DNA from: CAYQQR01 sp964420035
GTDB lineage: Bacteria; Bacteroidota; Bacteroidia; Bacteroidales; SM23-62
Direction: 5' to 3'
Assembly: GCA_964420035.1 (NCBI GenBank)
Contig: CAYQQR010000004.1
Location: 1 to 64,000, forward strand
DNA: 64,000 bases
Part shown: positions 8,890-18,898 of the stretch, piece by piece
How positions within the stretch are numbered: position 1 is the first letter of the stretch
Layout of the letters: every line of letters begins with the position of its first letter
Translations under genes and position numbers: made by a program
The notes under the pieces: model-generated
Databases searched by the model: none
Told to the model about the DNA's origin: nothing
Seen by the model: the letters and a program-made list of their open reading frames with translations, nothing else

Positions 8890-10590
8890 CTACCATCCTG
8901 CATTTTGAACCAGGTCATACTTAAGGATTTCCTCATAAGGTATGGGACCATAGATCATATAATCTGCATAAGCTCTATTCTCAAGAAATTCTATACTATA
9001 AGGATTATCTGCATTCAAATCAATGCGCATGGCATGAACCGGTTCCGACATGGTCCCTGACTGGTTCCATCTCCTGATGTCCCAGAACCGGTGACCTTCG
9101 AAACATAGTTCCAGTCTTCTTTCATTTCGTATCACTTCCCTGAACGACTCCTTATCTGCGATGGATCTGAGATAATTATCAAAAACAAAAATGGGAAGTC
9201 CCGCCCTCGTTCGGATCAAACTGATCACTTCCCGAGGGGTGAAACCATAACCCCTGGGATCAGCATCAGGACCCCAGGCTTCGTTGGCAGCTTCTGCATA
9301 ATTCAGAAATATCTCGGTAATCCTGAAATAGGTATAGAAGTGCTCGGCACTTGTGATATTACCCGGAACAAGATTTACCGATGGCAACATGAATTTCTTC
9401 AAATAGTATCCGGAACGGGTTGCTGTTTCTAATTTATTGATACCATCATTGGAACTGACATCTGTATAAACGGTATCCTTCAAAACGTTACCATGAAAAA
9501 CAATATATTTGGCCAATCTGGGATCTTTGTCTATATATGGATTTTCAGGATCATAATTACTCAAGGGATCCGATATAGGATAACCATTCTTCATTGGGAA
9601 GGCATCTACCAGGTCCTGCGTGGGATTCGTCCTCCCGGTTCCATAGTTGGACGGTGGATAATTCTGTCTTTCCAATTGATTGGTACTGCTAATAGAATTG
9701 CTCCACAGGATCTCCCGGCTTTCATAATCTTTGTAGAACTCGAGACCCGTTGCCACAAATGCTGCTCCTCCCCCCAAAGACCTCAGAAACTTTCCAGAGG
9801 TTTCAGCAGCATCTTCCCAGTCCAGATAAGCATAAGCCGGACTGGCCGCATAAAGTGTGACCCGTGATTTGAGGGCTTGAACGGCCTTACCGTTTAAACG
9901 GTTCAGGAATCTGCTACCCATGGCTGCATTATATGGCAGATTCTCCGGCTTGGATGGATCTTTATCCGAATAAGTCTTCGGCAGATATTTAACAGCAGTA
10001 TCGATATCGGCAATGATCTGATCAACGCACGCTCCAAATGTGTTTCTGGGTAATTCGAAATCATCATCGGTATCGGTACTTTCGGTAACAATAGGGAACC
10101 CCAGTAATTCTCCTGATTCACTTTTCCCTGCATGATGCTGCAGAAGTTGAAATTCCCACCATGCCCTTAATGCATGAGCCTCCCCTTTCAAGCGCTGCAG
10201 GTGATACTCGTTTTCTGCCTCACTTTCCCACGACCACGTTACTTTTTCGTAATTACGAATAAAATAATTGATGTAATAGATGGCTTCATAGGCGTTTTCC
10301 CATTGGGAATTGGGATAAAAGGTAGATCTCCACTCACCCGTGGCCATGCGAAGGTATTGTGAACTCTTATTGTTCGTAACTGCATCATCAGAGATAACGT
10401 CCGCATTGAAATCATACTGAGCAGGCAACAAGGAATAAGCTTGTAAAAGGATGCCCTCAAAATATACAGGATCATTGAGCATCTGCTCTTCTGTAAGCCT
10501 GTTGTTTTCCTGGGGATCCAGATAGGTTTCGCATGAAATTATACTTAGAAGTAGTAATGTGCTTATAATTAAATAAACAGACTTTTTCAT
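8890..10590 (-). CDS. SusD/RagB-like glycan-binding lipoprotein (second pair)
   Basis: This 566-residue protein starts at 10590, where M-K-K-S-V-Y-L leads to a lipobox (I-I-S-C, Cys20). SusD-family marks follow: L-D-P-Q-E-N-N near the N-terminus, A-L-R-A-W-W-E-F-Q-L in the TPR-like region, Y-F-R-I-T-E-I-F-L-N-Y-A-E-A-A-N-E, and R-N-E-R-R-L-E-L-C-F-E-G-H-R-F-W-D-I-R-R-W. It forms a surface glycan-capture lid over the SusC-like channel encoded 19 nt upstream. The glycan bound cannot be read from the sequence. Confidence 0.92.
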   Translation of the reverse strand: MKKSVYLIISTLLLLSIISCETYLDPQENNRLTEEQMLNDPVYFEGILLQAYSLLPAQYDFNADVISDDAVTNNKSSQYLRMATGEWRSTFYPNSQWENAYEAIYYINYFIRNYEKVTWSWESEAENEYHLQRLKGEAHALRAWWEFQLLQHHAGKSESGELLGFPIVTESTDTDDDFELPRNTFGACVDQIIADIDTAVKYLPKTYSDKDPSKPENLPYNAAMGSRFLNRLNGKAVQALKSRVTLYAASPAYAYLDWEDAAETSGKFLRSLGGGAAFVATGLEFYKDYESREILWSNSISSTNQLERQNYPPSNYGTGRTNPTQDLVDAFPMKNGYPISDPLSNYDPENPYIDKDPRLAKYIVFHGNVLKDTVYTDVSSNDGINKLETATRSGYYLKKFMLPSVNLVPGNITSAEHFYTYFRITEIFLNYAEAANEAWGPDADPRGYGFTPREVISLIRTRAGLPIFVFDNYLRSIADKESFREVIRNERRLELCFEGHRFWDIRRWNQSGTMSEPVHAMRIDLNADNPYSIEFLENRAYADYMIYGPIPYEEILKYDLVQNAGW

Positions 10591-10609
10591 ATCCAGTATT
10601 ATTTTTTTT

Positions 10610-13588
10610 CTAAAAAGTTGCATTTAAACCCAATGAATAAGTTCTGAACTGTGGTGGGGTACCAATATTGAGTTCCCTTTTCTCTTTAATATCCGATAAG
10701 GTGAATAGATTATTTCCCCTCAGGTATATCTGAAAATCTTTTACAAATGTCCTGTTAGCCAAACTGTAGGGCATGTTTACACTCAATTGTACCGTATGAA
10801 TTGTGAACCAATTATTTTTCTCGAGCCAGAATGTTGAATTTCTGAAATTGTTGGAATTATTAACAGATGAGAGCCTGGGATATGTCGCAGTTCTAGCAGT
10901 TTCCGGGGTCCACCTACCAGTCACGACCTCAGAATATTTTCTTTCTCCAAATACCCAATAAAACGGATGGTTGAATATCGTGTTTTCTCCCATTTGTCCT
11001 GTACCCAGGGCAAAGATTTCGAATATCTTGTATTTCAGGCTTAGATTAAGTCCGTATTCAAACCTGGGATTGCTATTGCCTATAAGCTTTTGGTCATTCA
11101 CATCAATTACACCGTCATCATTCAGATCTTTATACTTGATGTCCCCGGGTTGTACATCACCGAAGGTCTGTACCGGATGATTGTTAATATCATCCTGGTC
11201 TGCAAAGAAGCCTTCGGCAACCCAACCAAAGGTCGCATCTGTAGGTTTACCCGTCATTTTTCGATAGTCATACTCATAATCGGGTTCGTCTATTTGAATC
11301 ACCTCGGGTACGGCATACACCAGGTTAGAACCAACAGATATTTCCAGATCACCTAAGCTTTTGTTGTAGTTCAAACCAAATTCCACACCCTTACTCATGA
11401 AACTGTTATAATTATCATAAGGAACCGGACCGGTAAAATCAGGATAGAGATCGTCCAGAAGTGTAATCAGGTCATACTGTTTGGTGTGGAAATACATTCC
11501 TTCAACGCTGAGTGTTTTATCCAGAACCAAGGATTCAAAACCGAAAGATGCATGCATTCTTTTATTCCAGTCAAGATTTGGATTTCCAATGGTTGTAAAA
11601 AATGCAACCTGGTTGTAATTCACTCTGTTGTTATAGTAGTAATTACTCCCCCTGTAAAAGCTTGTTCTGTAGACATAATCATCATAAAAACCACCATCTG
11701 AATGCACTATTCCCCAATTTGCCTTGAGCTTAAGAAAAATCGAAGACGGGAAAAAATCTTCCTCACTCAGCACCCATCCCATGCCGGCTGCAGGTGAAAA
11801 GGCATAGCGATTTTCAGGGGCAAAAGCAGAAGACCCTGCCATGGTACCGCTTAGTTGCAGCAGGTACTTATGCCGGTAGTTGTAATTCATTTGGCCTCCA
11901 AAATGCAGATTTCTTCGTTGAATAAATACCCCGTCTTCCTTGAATTGGTCGGTATAGGCTACAGCTATGGCATTGACACCATGCTTATCTCCAAACACAC
12001 GGTCATAGTTCAAGGTGCCGAAAAGACCAATTTTTCTGAAGAAACCCGGATTAATGACCGATTCGCTACCCTGCTTTACATCAAGTCCGTGTTTTATTAA
12101 CACCAGACTATCTCCGGAAATATCCTGAACAATATCGGGTTCATAAACGGCATAAGAGTTCAGGAGGCGGGTTTCGTAGTAGGAATTGATATCAAATGTT
12201 ATATTGGCACTTGCTGTCAGACCCCGTACCACTGAATTCAGGTCAATATCAAGTCCTGTATTTATTTGGAGATATCTTCCAAGCGAATTTAAATACCCGG
12301 CCTTCTCGAGATCACCATAAATATTAGTTTGATATTCGCTCGTACCGCCGAGTACATATTGCCCATCGACCAGAGAAGCAGAATTCAGGAGTATGGAATC
12401 GGTTACCGGGATCAGCACCGGGTATAAATTGGGAAGCAGGGTGGACGAATTACCCCAGAAATCACCGTTTAATCCTTTTTTGACATCGAAAATTGCAACT
12501 CCCTTAAAATTCATTTTCAAAAAGTCATTGATCTTATAGTCTACATTTCCACGAATGTTGAAAAGGTCATTACGTTCCCCCCGGCCTAAAGAAATCAGGC
12601 TGTTACGTGAATTCCATCCCAGTAATGCATAATACTGCGCCACTTCGTTTCCTCCGGATGCCTGGGCTGTCAGATTATAAAAAGAACGGTTGTTCCTGAG
12701 GTAAGTTGAATTATAATATTGTTCATCCGGATAAAGAATCGGATTTTCCCCACTTCTGGTTTTGACGATACTTAAAGAATCGTATTTGGGCACTTTATTG
12801 TCGTTGATAAGTGCTTCATTATATAAAGACATATAGTCCGAAGCCTCCAGATATTCGGGATAACTAATCGGGTTCATAATGCCGGTTTCCAACCGGATTT
12901 TAAACTGTCTTTTTAAGGGTTGTCCTGTTTTGGTAGTGATCAGAATGACCGGTAAGTCTGCTTGTGCTCCGTAAAGTAATCGGGATGAAACATCTTTGAG
13001 AACGGTTACCTGGCTTATTTCCTGGAGGTTAATCTGATCGGCAGGTCTGGGCACTCCGTCAACTACTGTAAGAGCTTCTCCAAGACCATAGATATTGTTG
13101 TTGCCAAACAAGCCGGGTATTCTTCCATTAAGGGCATTGTAAAAATCCTGGTTGCCGTCATGAACCAAAATCTTATCCGGTTCTAACACGCTAACGGCTC
13201 CGGCAATGTGGCGTTTTTTGATGAGTCCAAAAGGAATATACACATCATCCGACTCACTCAGCTGATAGGGTAATCTTGTCAATGTTATTTGTTGCGGCAG
13301 GATTCCCATTTCGGGCTCGATCTTTTGGGTCTCAAAATTTTCCTTTTCAATCACAAGGGTTGATGGTTCATCCAATTGTATAGTGAAAGAACCATCGGAC
13401 ATTGACATTACCCTGACCGATCCCTCAGCACCGTAAATGAAGGCTCCTTCAACAGGATTTCCATCCTGGTCCATAAGAGTTGAACTGAGTTGCACCTGAG
13501 GATTTTCTACAACTTCAGACTGAGCATAACTGAAATACGGTAAGAGAAGACAGACGGAGAAGGCAAACAATATATTAAGTAATTTCAT
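10610..13588 (-). CDS. SusC/RagA-like TonB-dependent outer-membrane transporter (second pair)
   Basis: This 992-residue protein has a signal peptide (to about residue 22, Y-A-Q), a carboxypeptidase-regulatory-like N-terminal domain (D-Q-D-G-N-P-V-E-G-A near 40), a plug domain (A-L-N-G-R-I-P-G-L-F, then T-V-V-D-G-V-P-R-P) and a 22-strand barrel ending in Phe (L-G-L-N-A-T-F). It partners the SusD gene that starts 19 nt downstream. The plug departs from the usual SusC text: the segment normally reading E-V-V-V-V-G-Y-G is replaced by I-P-F-G-L-I-K-K-R, and the N-terminal domain is divergent. This pair may therefore carry a different oligosaccharide from the first pair. Confidence 0.92.
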   Translation of the reverse strand: MKLLNILFAFSVCLLLPYFSYAQSEVVENPQVQLSSTLMDQDGNPVEGAFIYGAEGSVRVMSMSDGSFTIQLDEPSTLVIEKENFETQKIEPEMGILPQQITLTRLPYQLSESDDVYIPFGLIKKRHIAGAVSVLEPDKILVHDGNQDFYNALNGRIPGLFGNNNIYGLGEALTVVDGVPRPADQINLQEISQVTVLKDVSSRLLYGAQADLPVILITTKTGQPLKRQFKIRLETGIMNPISYPEYLEASDYMSLYNEALINDNKVPKYDSLSIVKTRSGENPILYPDEQYYNSTYLRNNRSFYNLTAQASGGNEVAQYYALLGWNSRNSLISLGRGERNDLFNIRGNVDYKINDFLKMNFKGVAIFDVKKGLNGDFWGNSSTLLPNLYPVLIPVTDSILLNSASLVDGQYVLGGTSEYQTNIYGDLEKAGYLNSLGRYLQINTGLDIDLNSVVRGLTASANITFDINSYYETRLLNSYAVYEPDIVQDISGDSLVLIKHGLDVKQGSESVINPGFFRKIGLFGTLNYDRVFGDKHGVNAIAVAYTDQFKEDGVFIQRRNLHFGGQMNYNYRHKYLLQLSGTMAGSSAFAPENRYAFSPAAGMGWVLSEEDFFPSSIFLKLKANWGIVHSDGGFYDDYVYRTSFYRGSNYYYNNRVNYNQVAFFTTIGNPNLDWNKRMHASFGFESLVLDKTLSVEGMYFHTKQYDLITLLDDLYPDFTGPVPYDNYNSFMSKGVEFGLNYNKSLGDLEISVGSNLVYAVPEVIQIDEPDYEYDYRKMTGKPTDATFGWVAEGFFADQDDINNHPVQTFGDVQPGDIKYKDLNDDGVIDVNDQKLIGNSNPRFEYGLNLSLKYKIFEIFALGTGQMGENTIFNHPFYWVFGERKYSEVVTGRWTPETARTATYPRLSSVNNSNNFRNSTFWLEKNNWFTIHTVQLSVNMPYSLANRTFVKDFQIYLRGNNLFTLSDIKEKRELNIGTPPQFRTYSLGLNATF

Positions 13589-13609
13589 GGTTTTAATATT
13601 TTCTGTTAA

Positions 13610-15415
13610 TTACCAACCCGGATTTTGTGGAAATGCAGGATACAGTTCCGTTTGTTCCTTGGGAAAAGGAAGCCAGTAATGCTTCTCCTCGAATATCCTG
13701 TTGAAAACCACGACACGGTTGAAATAAGTATGGTCCTGATCAAAGTCAAGGGTATACTGTACTTTGTTTTCCTCGAGATGAGCAGTATGCCACCTCCGCA
13801 GGTCATTCCACCGGGAGCCTTCGAAACACAGTTCCACCGATCGTTCGTTCCTGATACGGTCACGGAGATCATCCTGGTTTTGGAACTTGGCAGGAATATT
13901 GGGCATGCCTGCTCTGGTTCTCACCCGGTTTACTGCTTCCAAAGCTGTCAAACCGGCTCCGTCTGCAACACCATTCGGACCTTGAACTTCATTAACCGCT
14001 TCCGCGTAAATCAAATAGACATCTGCCAATCGCATTAAAGGAGTCAGATAGGCAAACCCTGACCATTCCTGGTCGAATTTATTAACCCCTTTTGGCCAGA
14101 ATTTTTTGACATAATAACAGGTGATAATGGACTCTATTTCCCTGTCCACTCCTCCATTATACAATTCAATCTTAGTTTCCGGAGCTGTACCCACCATATC
14201 GCCATCCACATATATACTGGCCCTTAGTCTTGGATCCCTGTTGTTCCATGGATCCATGGGATCGTATCCTGAGGCTGGATCCCCAATGGGCAAGCCATGG
14301 ATGGTTTCAAATTCATCCACCAGATTCTGAACGGGCTGTTCTGTCCAATTCTGAACACCACCGTACCGGGTCGGAGCGTATATCCTGCCAAGTCCATATA
14401 TAAATACACCGGAACCACAAGCTTGGGAACCACCGATTACATATCCGGCTCCGGTCGGGGGCGTTATCCTTCCGAAGATGGTTTCTTCGGTCCAGGGCAC
14501 GGAACAATCTTTGCTGGCGAACATATTCAGATAATCTTCCCATGGAGTTAAACCATACACTCCTTTATCTGCAAGCTTTATAACCTCCCAGGCTGCAGAA
14601 GCCGCCCGCTCCAGGTAATCCGTATCAAACTCATAATTTCCCCCGGATTCACGTACCATCAGCGGACTTCCCGCGTAAAGCAAGGCTCTTGCTTTATATG
14701 CATAGGCCGCACCTTTGGTGGCCCTTCCTGTATTATACCCGGCCCTTTGGCTTCCGACATCTGTTTTATCCCAGTCCTCAGGCAACAATGCAGCAGCACT
14801 GTCGAAGTCAGCCGCTATGTGATCGACCGTTTCCTGAAAGTTTAAACGGGGTATCTTAAGATCATCGGTTGCCGAGAATACCTTATCGACATAAGGAATC
14901 CCTCCCCATCTCAGGGCAATTTGCCAGTGGAAGAAAGCCCTGAAAAAATATGCCTGACCCATAATTAGACGTTTTTGTTCCTCTGTACCATTCATTAAAG
15001 AAATTTTATCCAGGCAGATGTTGGCTATACGCAGGCCTTGCCAGCTATCAATGTATATTCCGCCATGGGAACCGAAAATCCCCGGAGTCCACTCATTAAA
15101 AGTATTGTAATTGGTTTGCCAGCCAGGATTTACTAAAGACCAGTAGTTACCTTCAGCAAATTTCCTTGCCGTGTTCCACCAGGCAAAGGCAATGGTGTGG
15201 TCCCCATTTTCAGCCCCTGCCGTCCATGCAAAGTGATTCGGATCGATAACACAACCGTACATCACGTCTGCATAACCCTGGAAACTTTCATAGGTCCCGA
15301 AGACATCCTTGTCTGTGATATCAGCATCCGGGGTCCTGTCGAGATATTCCTCGCAAGACATCAAGATGATAATGATGCCACAGGTGATGAAGGGTATTCT
15401 ATATATCTTTCTCAT
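13610..15415 (-). CDS. SusD/RagB-like glycan-binding lipoprotein (first pair)
   Basis: This 601-residue SusD homologue has a lipobox (L-M-S-C, Cys21) followed by E-E-Y-L-D-R-T-P-D. Family marks are F-F-R-A-F-F-H-W-Q-I-A-L-R-W-G-G-I-P near residue 165, A-D-V-Y-L-I-Y-A-E-A-V-N-E, and R-N-E-R-S-V-E-L-C-F-E-G-S-R-W-N-D-L-R-R-W near the C-terminus. It begins 21 nt after the first susC and should act with it in glycan capture at the outer membrane. It is only distantly similar to the second SusD, so the two pairs are not a recent tandem copy. Confidence 0.93.
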   Translation of the reverse strand: MRKIYRIPFITCGIIIILMSCEEYLDRTPDADITDKDVFGTYESFQGYADVMYGCVIDPNHFAWTAGAENGDHTIAFAWWNTARKFAEGNYWSLVNPGWQTNYNTFNEWTPGIFGSHGGIYIDSWQGLRIANICLDKISLMNGTEEQKRLIMGQAYFFRAFFHWQIALRWGGIPYVDKVFSATDDLKIPRLNFQETVDHIAADFDSAAALLPEDWDKTDVGSQRAGYNTGRATKGAAYAYKARALLYAGSPLMVRESGGNYEFDTDYLERAASAAWEVIKLADKGVYGLTPWEDYLNMFASKDCSVPWTEETIFGRITPPTGAGYVIGGSQACGSGVFIYGLGRIYAPTRYGGVQNWTEQPVQNLVDEFETIHGLPIGDPASGYDPMDPWNNRDPRLRASIYVDGDMVGTAPETKIELYNGGVDREIESIITCYYVKKFWPKGVNKFDQEWSGFAYLTPLMRLADVYLIYAEAVNEVQGPNGVADGAGLTALEAVNRVRTRAGMPNIPAKFQNQDDLRDRIRNERSVELCFEGSRWNDLRRWHTAHLEENKVQYTLDFDQDHTYFNRVVVFNRIFEEKHYWLPFPKEQTELYPAFPQNPGW

Positions 15416-15436
15416 AATGCTACGATTGATTTTGCT

Positions 15437-18400
15437 TTAGAAATTAATATTGGCACCCAGACTGAACGATTTTGTCAAAGGATAATCAGGCGGATAATTG
15501 GGTCTATCCACATCCTGCGGTATTTTGTTCCACAAGAGAATATTATTACCCAACAGGAATATCCTGAGATTATTGATCCCGGTTCGCTTGACGGCAGCAC
15601 CGCGGAATGTATAGGATATTTCCATGTTTTGCAGTCTCAGATAGCTCAGATCCCAGGCAAAATAGCTGCCTTTTGGAGAAGTGACATTATACCGGACGTG
15701 GGGGTAAAGATCGTCCGACGTTCTTTCCATTTCAGGCGACCAGGATTCATTCAGATGATAATCAAAGGCCACATGTACATTCTGGTTGAATTCTGAAAAG
15801 TCAGCTGTATTGGCCATGGCATTAACATTATACACCCCATACAATTGAGCCATGATGCTGAATCCCTTGTAATCATAGCCCAAGGTAAAGCCATACTGAT
15901 ATTCGGGCCGTGATGGGTATCCGTAAGGCACAACATCGTCTGCATCAATAATGCCGTCTGCATTATAATCCAGCAACCTGTAATCTCCCGGCAAATAGAA
16001 TTGGTTGTTTTCCGTAACCACTCCGGTATACATTTCGTTCCATGATTGGATGATACCCGAATGGACATATGTTCTTGTCTGGCCAATCGGAAATCCTTCC
16101 TGTTTTTGGTATTCAGGTCTCAATTCGGGATCATCACGGTAAATGATTTCATCCCTGTTCCTGGACCAGCTGAGCTTTGACCATATGTGTGAATCTGAAA
16201 ACCGCTTTGAGAATCCCAGTTCCAGTTCCCATCCCCTTGATTTCACTTCACCGATATTGGCTGAAGGCAGCGAGGCACCAAAGATGATGTTATTGGCCCG
16301 TTGGCCACCGCTAATGAACATATCGGTGCGGTGTTCCCAGAAATAGTCAAAATTCACACGGAACAAGCTTTGAAAGAATCCGGACTCCAATGCAACATTC
16401 TGTTTCTTGGATACCTCCCAGTGAATATTAGGATTGGCAATTACATCCTCGAAGTACAAATTATATCCAGGCTGGGTAAATGGTGAACCGAAGGGCAAGG
16501 TAACATTAGTACTTCTCCATGAACTTACATACTGCCATCTTTGTATGGCAGCATCATTACCAACTTTTCCCCAGGAATAGCGCAGCTTAAATGTATTTAT
16601 AAATGGCAGGGCTGAGCGGAAGAATTCCTCGTTAGAAAGCATCCAGCCTCCGGCGATCGAGGGGAAAAAACCGAAACGGTATTCATCTGCAAATTTTTCC
16701 GATCCATTGTAAGCTCCGTTAAATTCGAAAAAATATCTGGAATCAAAATTATAGGTCACCCTTCCTACCCAGTCTTCACGATAATTGGTGAAATTTGATC
16801 CTGTGGTATTTTCCCTCCTGTTGAAAAGAAAAAGGCCACTGAAATTTGATTTCCCGAAGGATCTTTCATAATTCATTGACAATTCATAGTACAAAGAACG
16901 ATAGAGATTGCTGATACTACCTTCAGTTGAGATCAGGTTTACTTTGTCCACATAATTGTAGCCGTGTGATGATGTAGTATGCGACTGTGGATAGATATAC
17001 TGAATATATTTTGCAGAATCTTCTGCAGTTTCAGCATTCAATATACCGGGTGAGATGTATTTCAACAGGGCCCCGCTGTTCCAGCCATAGTTGGGCCCGG
17101 AAGTATTATACCGGTTGTCGGTAGATAAACGGGCCTTAACCGACAAACCCTTGGTTATAAAATCAAGGTTTTGGCTCAGTATGAAATCAGCATTGAGTTC
17201 AGAACGGTTTCCCCGTTCAACACCATAATAATTCAATTCGTATACCCCGTTTACTTGACCGGTCTGGATATCCGAATAGGCCAGCGTCCCATCAGAATAT
17301 CTTACAGGAAAAAGATCAGGAGCGTTACCATAAATGGATTTATATATTGCGGCATTATTGTTGTTTGGTCTTTGCATCCTGCCATGTACGGCCGAAAGAT
17401 TCAGTCCGAACTGGGTGGTCTTCGTAAGACTGAAATCAAGGTTACTGCGAAAAGTGAAGCGTTGATAACGATAATCGGCCTTATAGCCCTGACCAAAATC
17501 TTCTGCTTTAAATATATCTCCCTCGAAAAGATGTCCCAGGGAGAGAAAATACTTGACAAACTCCGTTCCCCCGCCAACATTCAGGTTATTGCGGTTAGAC
17601 CAGCCTATATCCCTGGTCACCTCCTCGGCCCAGTCTACATCGGGATATAATTCCGGATATTCCTGGGTTTTATAATACTGAAGCACTTCCCAGGGGGTGT
17701 AATCATTCCAAATACCCGGGTCGGCAGCTACACCATGTTCGATAGCCAGGTTCTTGAGGTAATTGACATCATAGGAATTCAGGGTATTGGGGATTTTTGA
17801 TAATGACTTTGCGGTAACCAGGCTTTCAAATGACAATGTGGGTTTTGATACAGATCCTCTCTTTGTTGTTATCAGAATCACGCCATCAGCTCCTTTTACA
17901 CCAAAGACAGCGGTCGCAGAAGCGTCCTTCAGTACCGAAACGGACTGTACCTCATTGGGGTCTACATCGGACATTCTTCTTTCCACCCCATCTACCAGTA
18001 TCAGGGGCTGACCGCCATTCCAGGTATTGCGGCCCCGAACATAGATTTCCGTACCCGGATCGTCTTTCCATTGATTATTGATGCCCTGTTCTCCCGTTAA
18101 GGTCCCCCCTCCGGGCATTCCATTGGTCCTGATGGAGATAACACCCGGCATCAAGCCGTTAAGACTGTTGGCCAGGTCGCTCCCTCCAATCGCCCGTTTC
18201 AGTTCCGTGCCTTCGGTCTGTGATATGGCGGCTACTTTACTTTCTTTTTTCTGTACCCCATATCCAACTACCACTACTTCTTCCATAGACATTACACTGG
18301 ATTTCAATTGTACGTCTATTGTAGTTGTCTCCTCCGTAACCATCCTTGTTTGAGGCTCCATTCCCACAAATGAGAACTTCAGCTCATCTCCGGGCTGTGC

Positions 18401-18589
18401 CTGTATTGAATAGTGCCCGTCAAGATCGGTAACAACCCCCCGGGTTGTTCCTACTATCACTACCGTAACACCGATCAATTGTTCATTTTCAGTACCGGTT
18501 ACGGTTCCGGTAATTGTTCTAGGCTGGGCCCGGCAGAACTGAATGCCCATAGACAGAATTATTACAGATACAAATAACCTTTGGATCAT
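15437..18589 (-). CDS. SusC/RagA-like TonB-dependent transporter (first pair)
   Basis: This 1050-residue transporter starts at 18589; the upstream in-frame Met (18622) would add a non-signal leader. It has a signal peptide to about residue 22 (F-C-R-A-Q), a CarboxypepD_reg-like domain (I-T-G-T-V-T-G, then G-V-V-T-D-L-D-G-H-Y), a TonB-box-like stretch (E-E-V-V-V-V-G-Y-G-V-Q-K-K), a plug (L-N-G-L-M-P-G-V) and a barrel ending in aromatic N-I-N-F. It imports oligosaccharides across the outer membrane with its SusD partner. It is the first gene of the eight-gene unit. An 18-bp palindrome lies about 60 nt upstream of its start, the likely regulatory point for the unit. Confidence 0.95.
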   Translation of the reverse strand: MIQRLFVSVIILSMGIQFCRAQPRTITGTVTGTENEQLIGVTVVIVGTTRGVVTDLDGHYSIQAQPGDELKFSFVGMEPQTRMVTEETTTIDVQLKSSVMSMEEVVVVGYGVQKKESKVAAISQTEGTELKRAIGGSDLANSLNGLMPGVISIRTNGMPGGGTLTGEQGINNQWKDDPGTEIYVRGRNTWNGGQPLILVDGVERRMSDVDPNEVQSVSVLKDASATAVFGVKGADGVILITTKRGSVSKPTLSFESLVTAKSLSKIPNTLNSYDVNYLKNLAIEHGVAADPGIWNDYTPWEVLQYYKTQEYPELYPDVDWAEEVTRDIGWSNRNNLNVGGGTEFVKYFLSLGHLFEGDIFKAEDFGQGYKADYRYQRFTFRSNLDFSLTKTTQFGLNLSAVHGRMQRPNNNNAAIYKSIYGNAPDLFPVRYSDGTLAYSDIQTGQVNGVYELNYYGVERGNRSELNADFILSQNLDFITKGLSVKARLSTDNRYNTSGPNYGWNSGALLKYISPGILNAETAEDSAKYIQYIYPQSHTTSSHGYNYVDKVNLISTEGSISNLYRSLYYELSMNYERSFGKSNFSGLFLFNRRENTTGSNFTNYREDWVGRVTYNFDSRYFFEFNGAYNGSEKFADEYRFGFFPSIAGGWMLSNEEFFRSALPFINTFKLRYSWGKVGNDAAIQRWQYVSSWRSTNVTLPFGSPFTQPGYNLYFEDVIANPNIHWEVSKKQNVALESGFFQSLFRVNFDYFWEHRTDMFISGGQRANNIIFGASLPSANIGEVKSRGWELELGFSKRFSDSHIWSKLSWSRNRDEIIYRDDPELRPEYQKQEGFPIGQTRTYVHSGIIQSWNEMYTGVVTENNQFYLPGDYRLLDYNADGIIDADDVVPYGYPSRPEYQYGFTLGYDYKGFSIMAQLYGVYNVNAMANTADFSEFNQNVHVAFDYHLNESWSPEMERTSDDLYPHVRYNVTSPKGSYFAWDLSYLRLQNMEISYTFRGAAVKRTGINNLRIFLLGNNILLWNKIPQDVDRPNYPPDYPLTKSFSLGANINF

Positions 18590-18898
18590 CTTATTAGCCT
18601 TTAGAGTTTCCTTGAATATCAAAGTAAATCATTAACAGCCCAATTTTTAATTACCTCGAGGTAATTTTTTTTGAAAAAAATATAGCACCTAAGCCGGATA
18701 AAAAACTTTTATTCCTATGAAAAACTACTTAAAATAACTATAAATTAAGATAACTTAGAAAATTTGCGAAAAACAGCCATCAACAAACCAAAACAAAATT
18801 TACCAGGTGTGAATCATTTGACAAATAACAAAAAATTAACTTCTGTGCCAAAAGATTTAGTATCATTTTTAGAAAAATCTGATCAATGTATTAATTGT
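18590..18898 (-). promoter_or_regulatory. Regulatory region upstream of the first susC
   Basis: These 309 nt hold no gene. They are very A+T-rich and contain the operator-like palindrome at 18649-18666. On the minus strand TTACTTTG (18627 down to 18620) matches 7 of 8 positions of the Bacteroidota -7 pattern TAnnTTTG. A -33 element at the usual spacing would fall at about 18648-18650, at the edge of the palindrome. That geometry would suit repression, but no clear -33 TTG is present, so the promoter call is weak. I see nothing else in the interval. Confidence 0.35.
18649..18666. promoter_or_regulatory. Putative LacI-family operator, copy 1 (perfect 18-bp palindrome)
   Basis: AATTACCTCGAGGTAATT is a perfect inverted repeat with a central CG, the symmetry typical of LacI/PurR-family operators. 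Near-identical sequences occur at 22379-22396 and 51521-51538, each upstream of a separate transcription unit of the locus. Two LacI-family genes are in the window. Which of them binds is not known. Confidence 0.75.
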
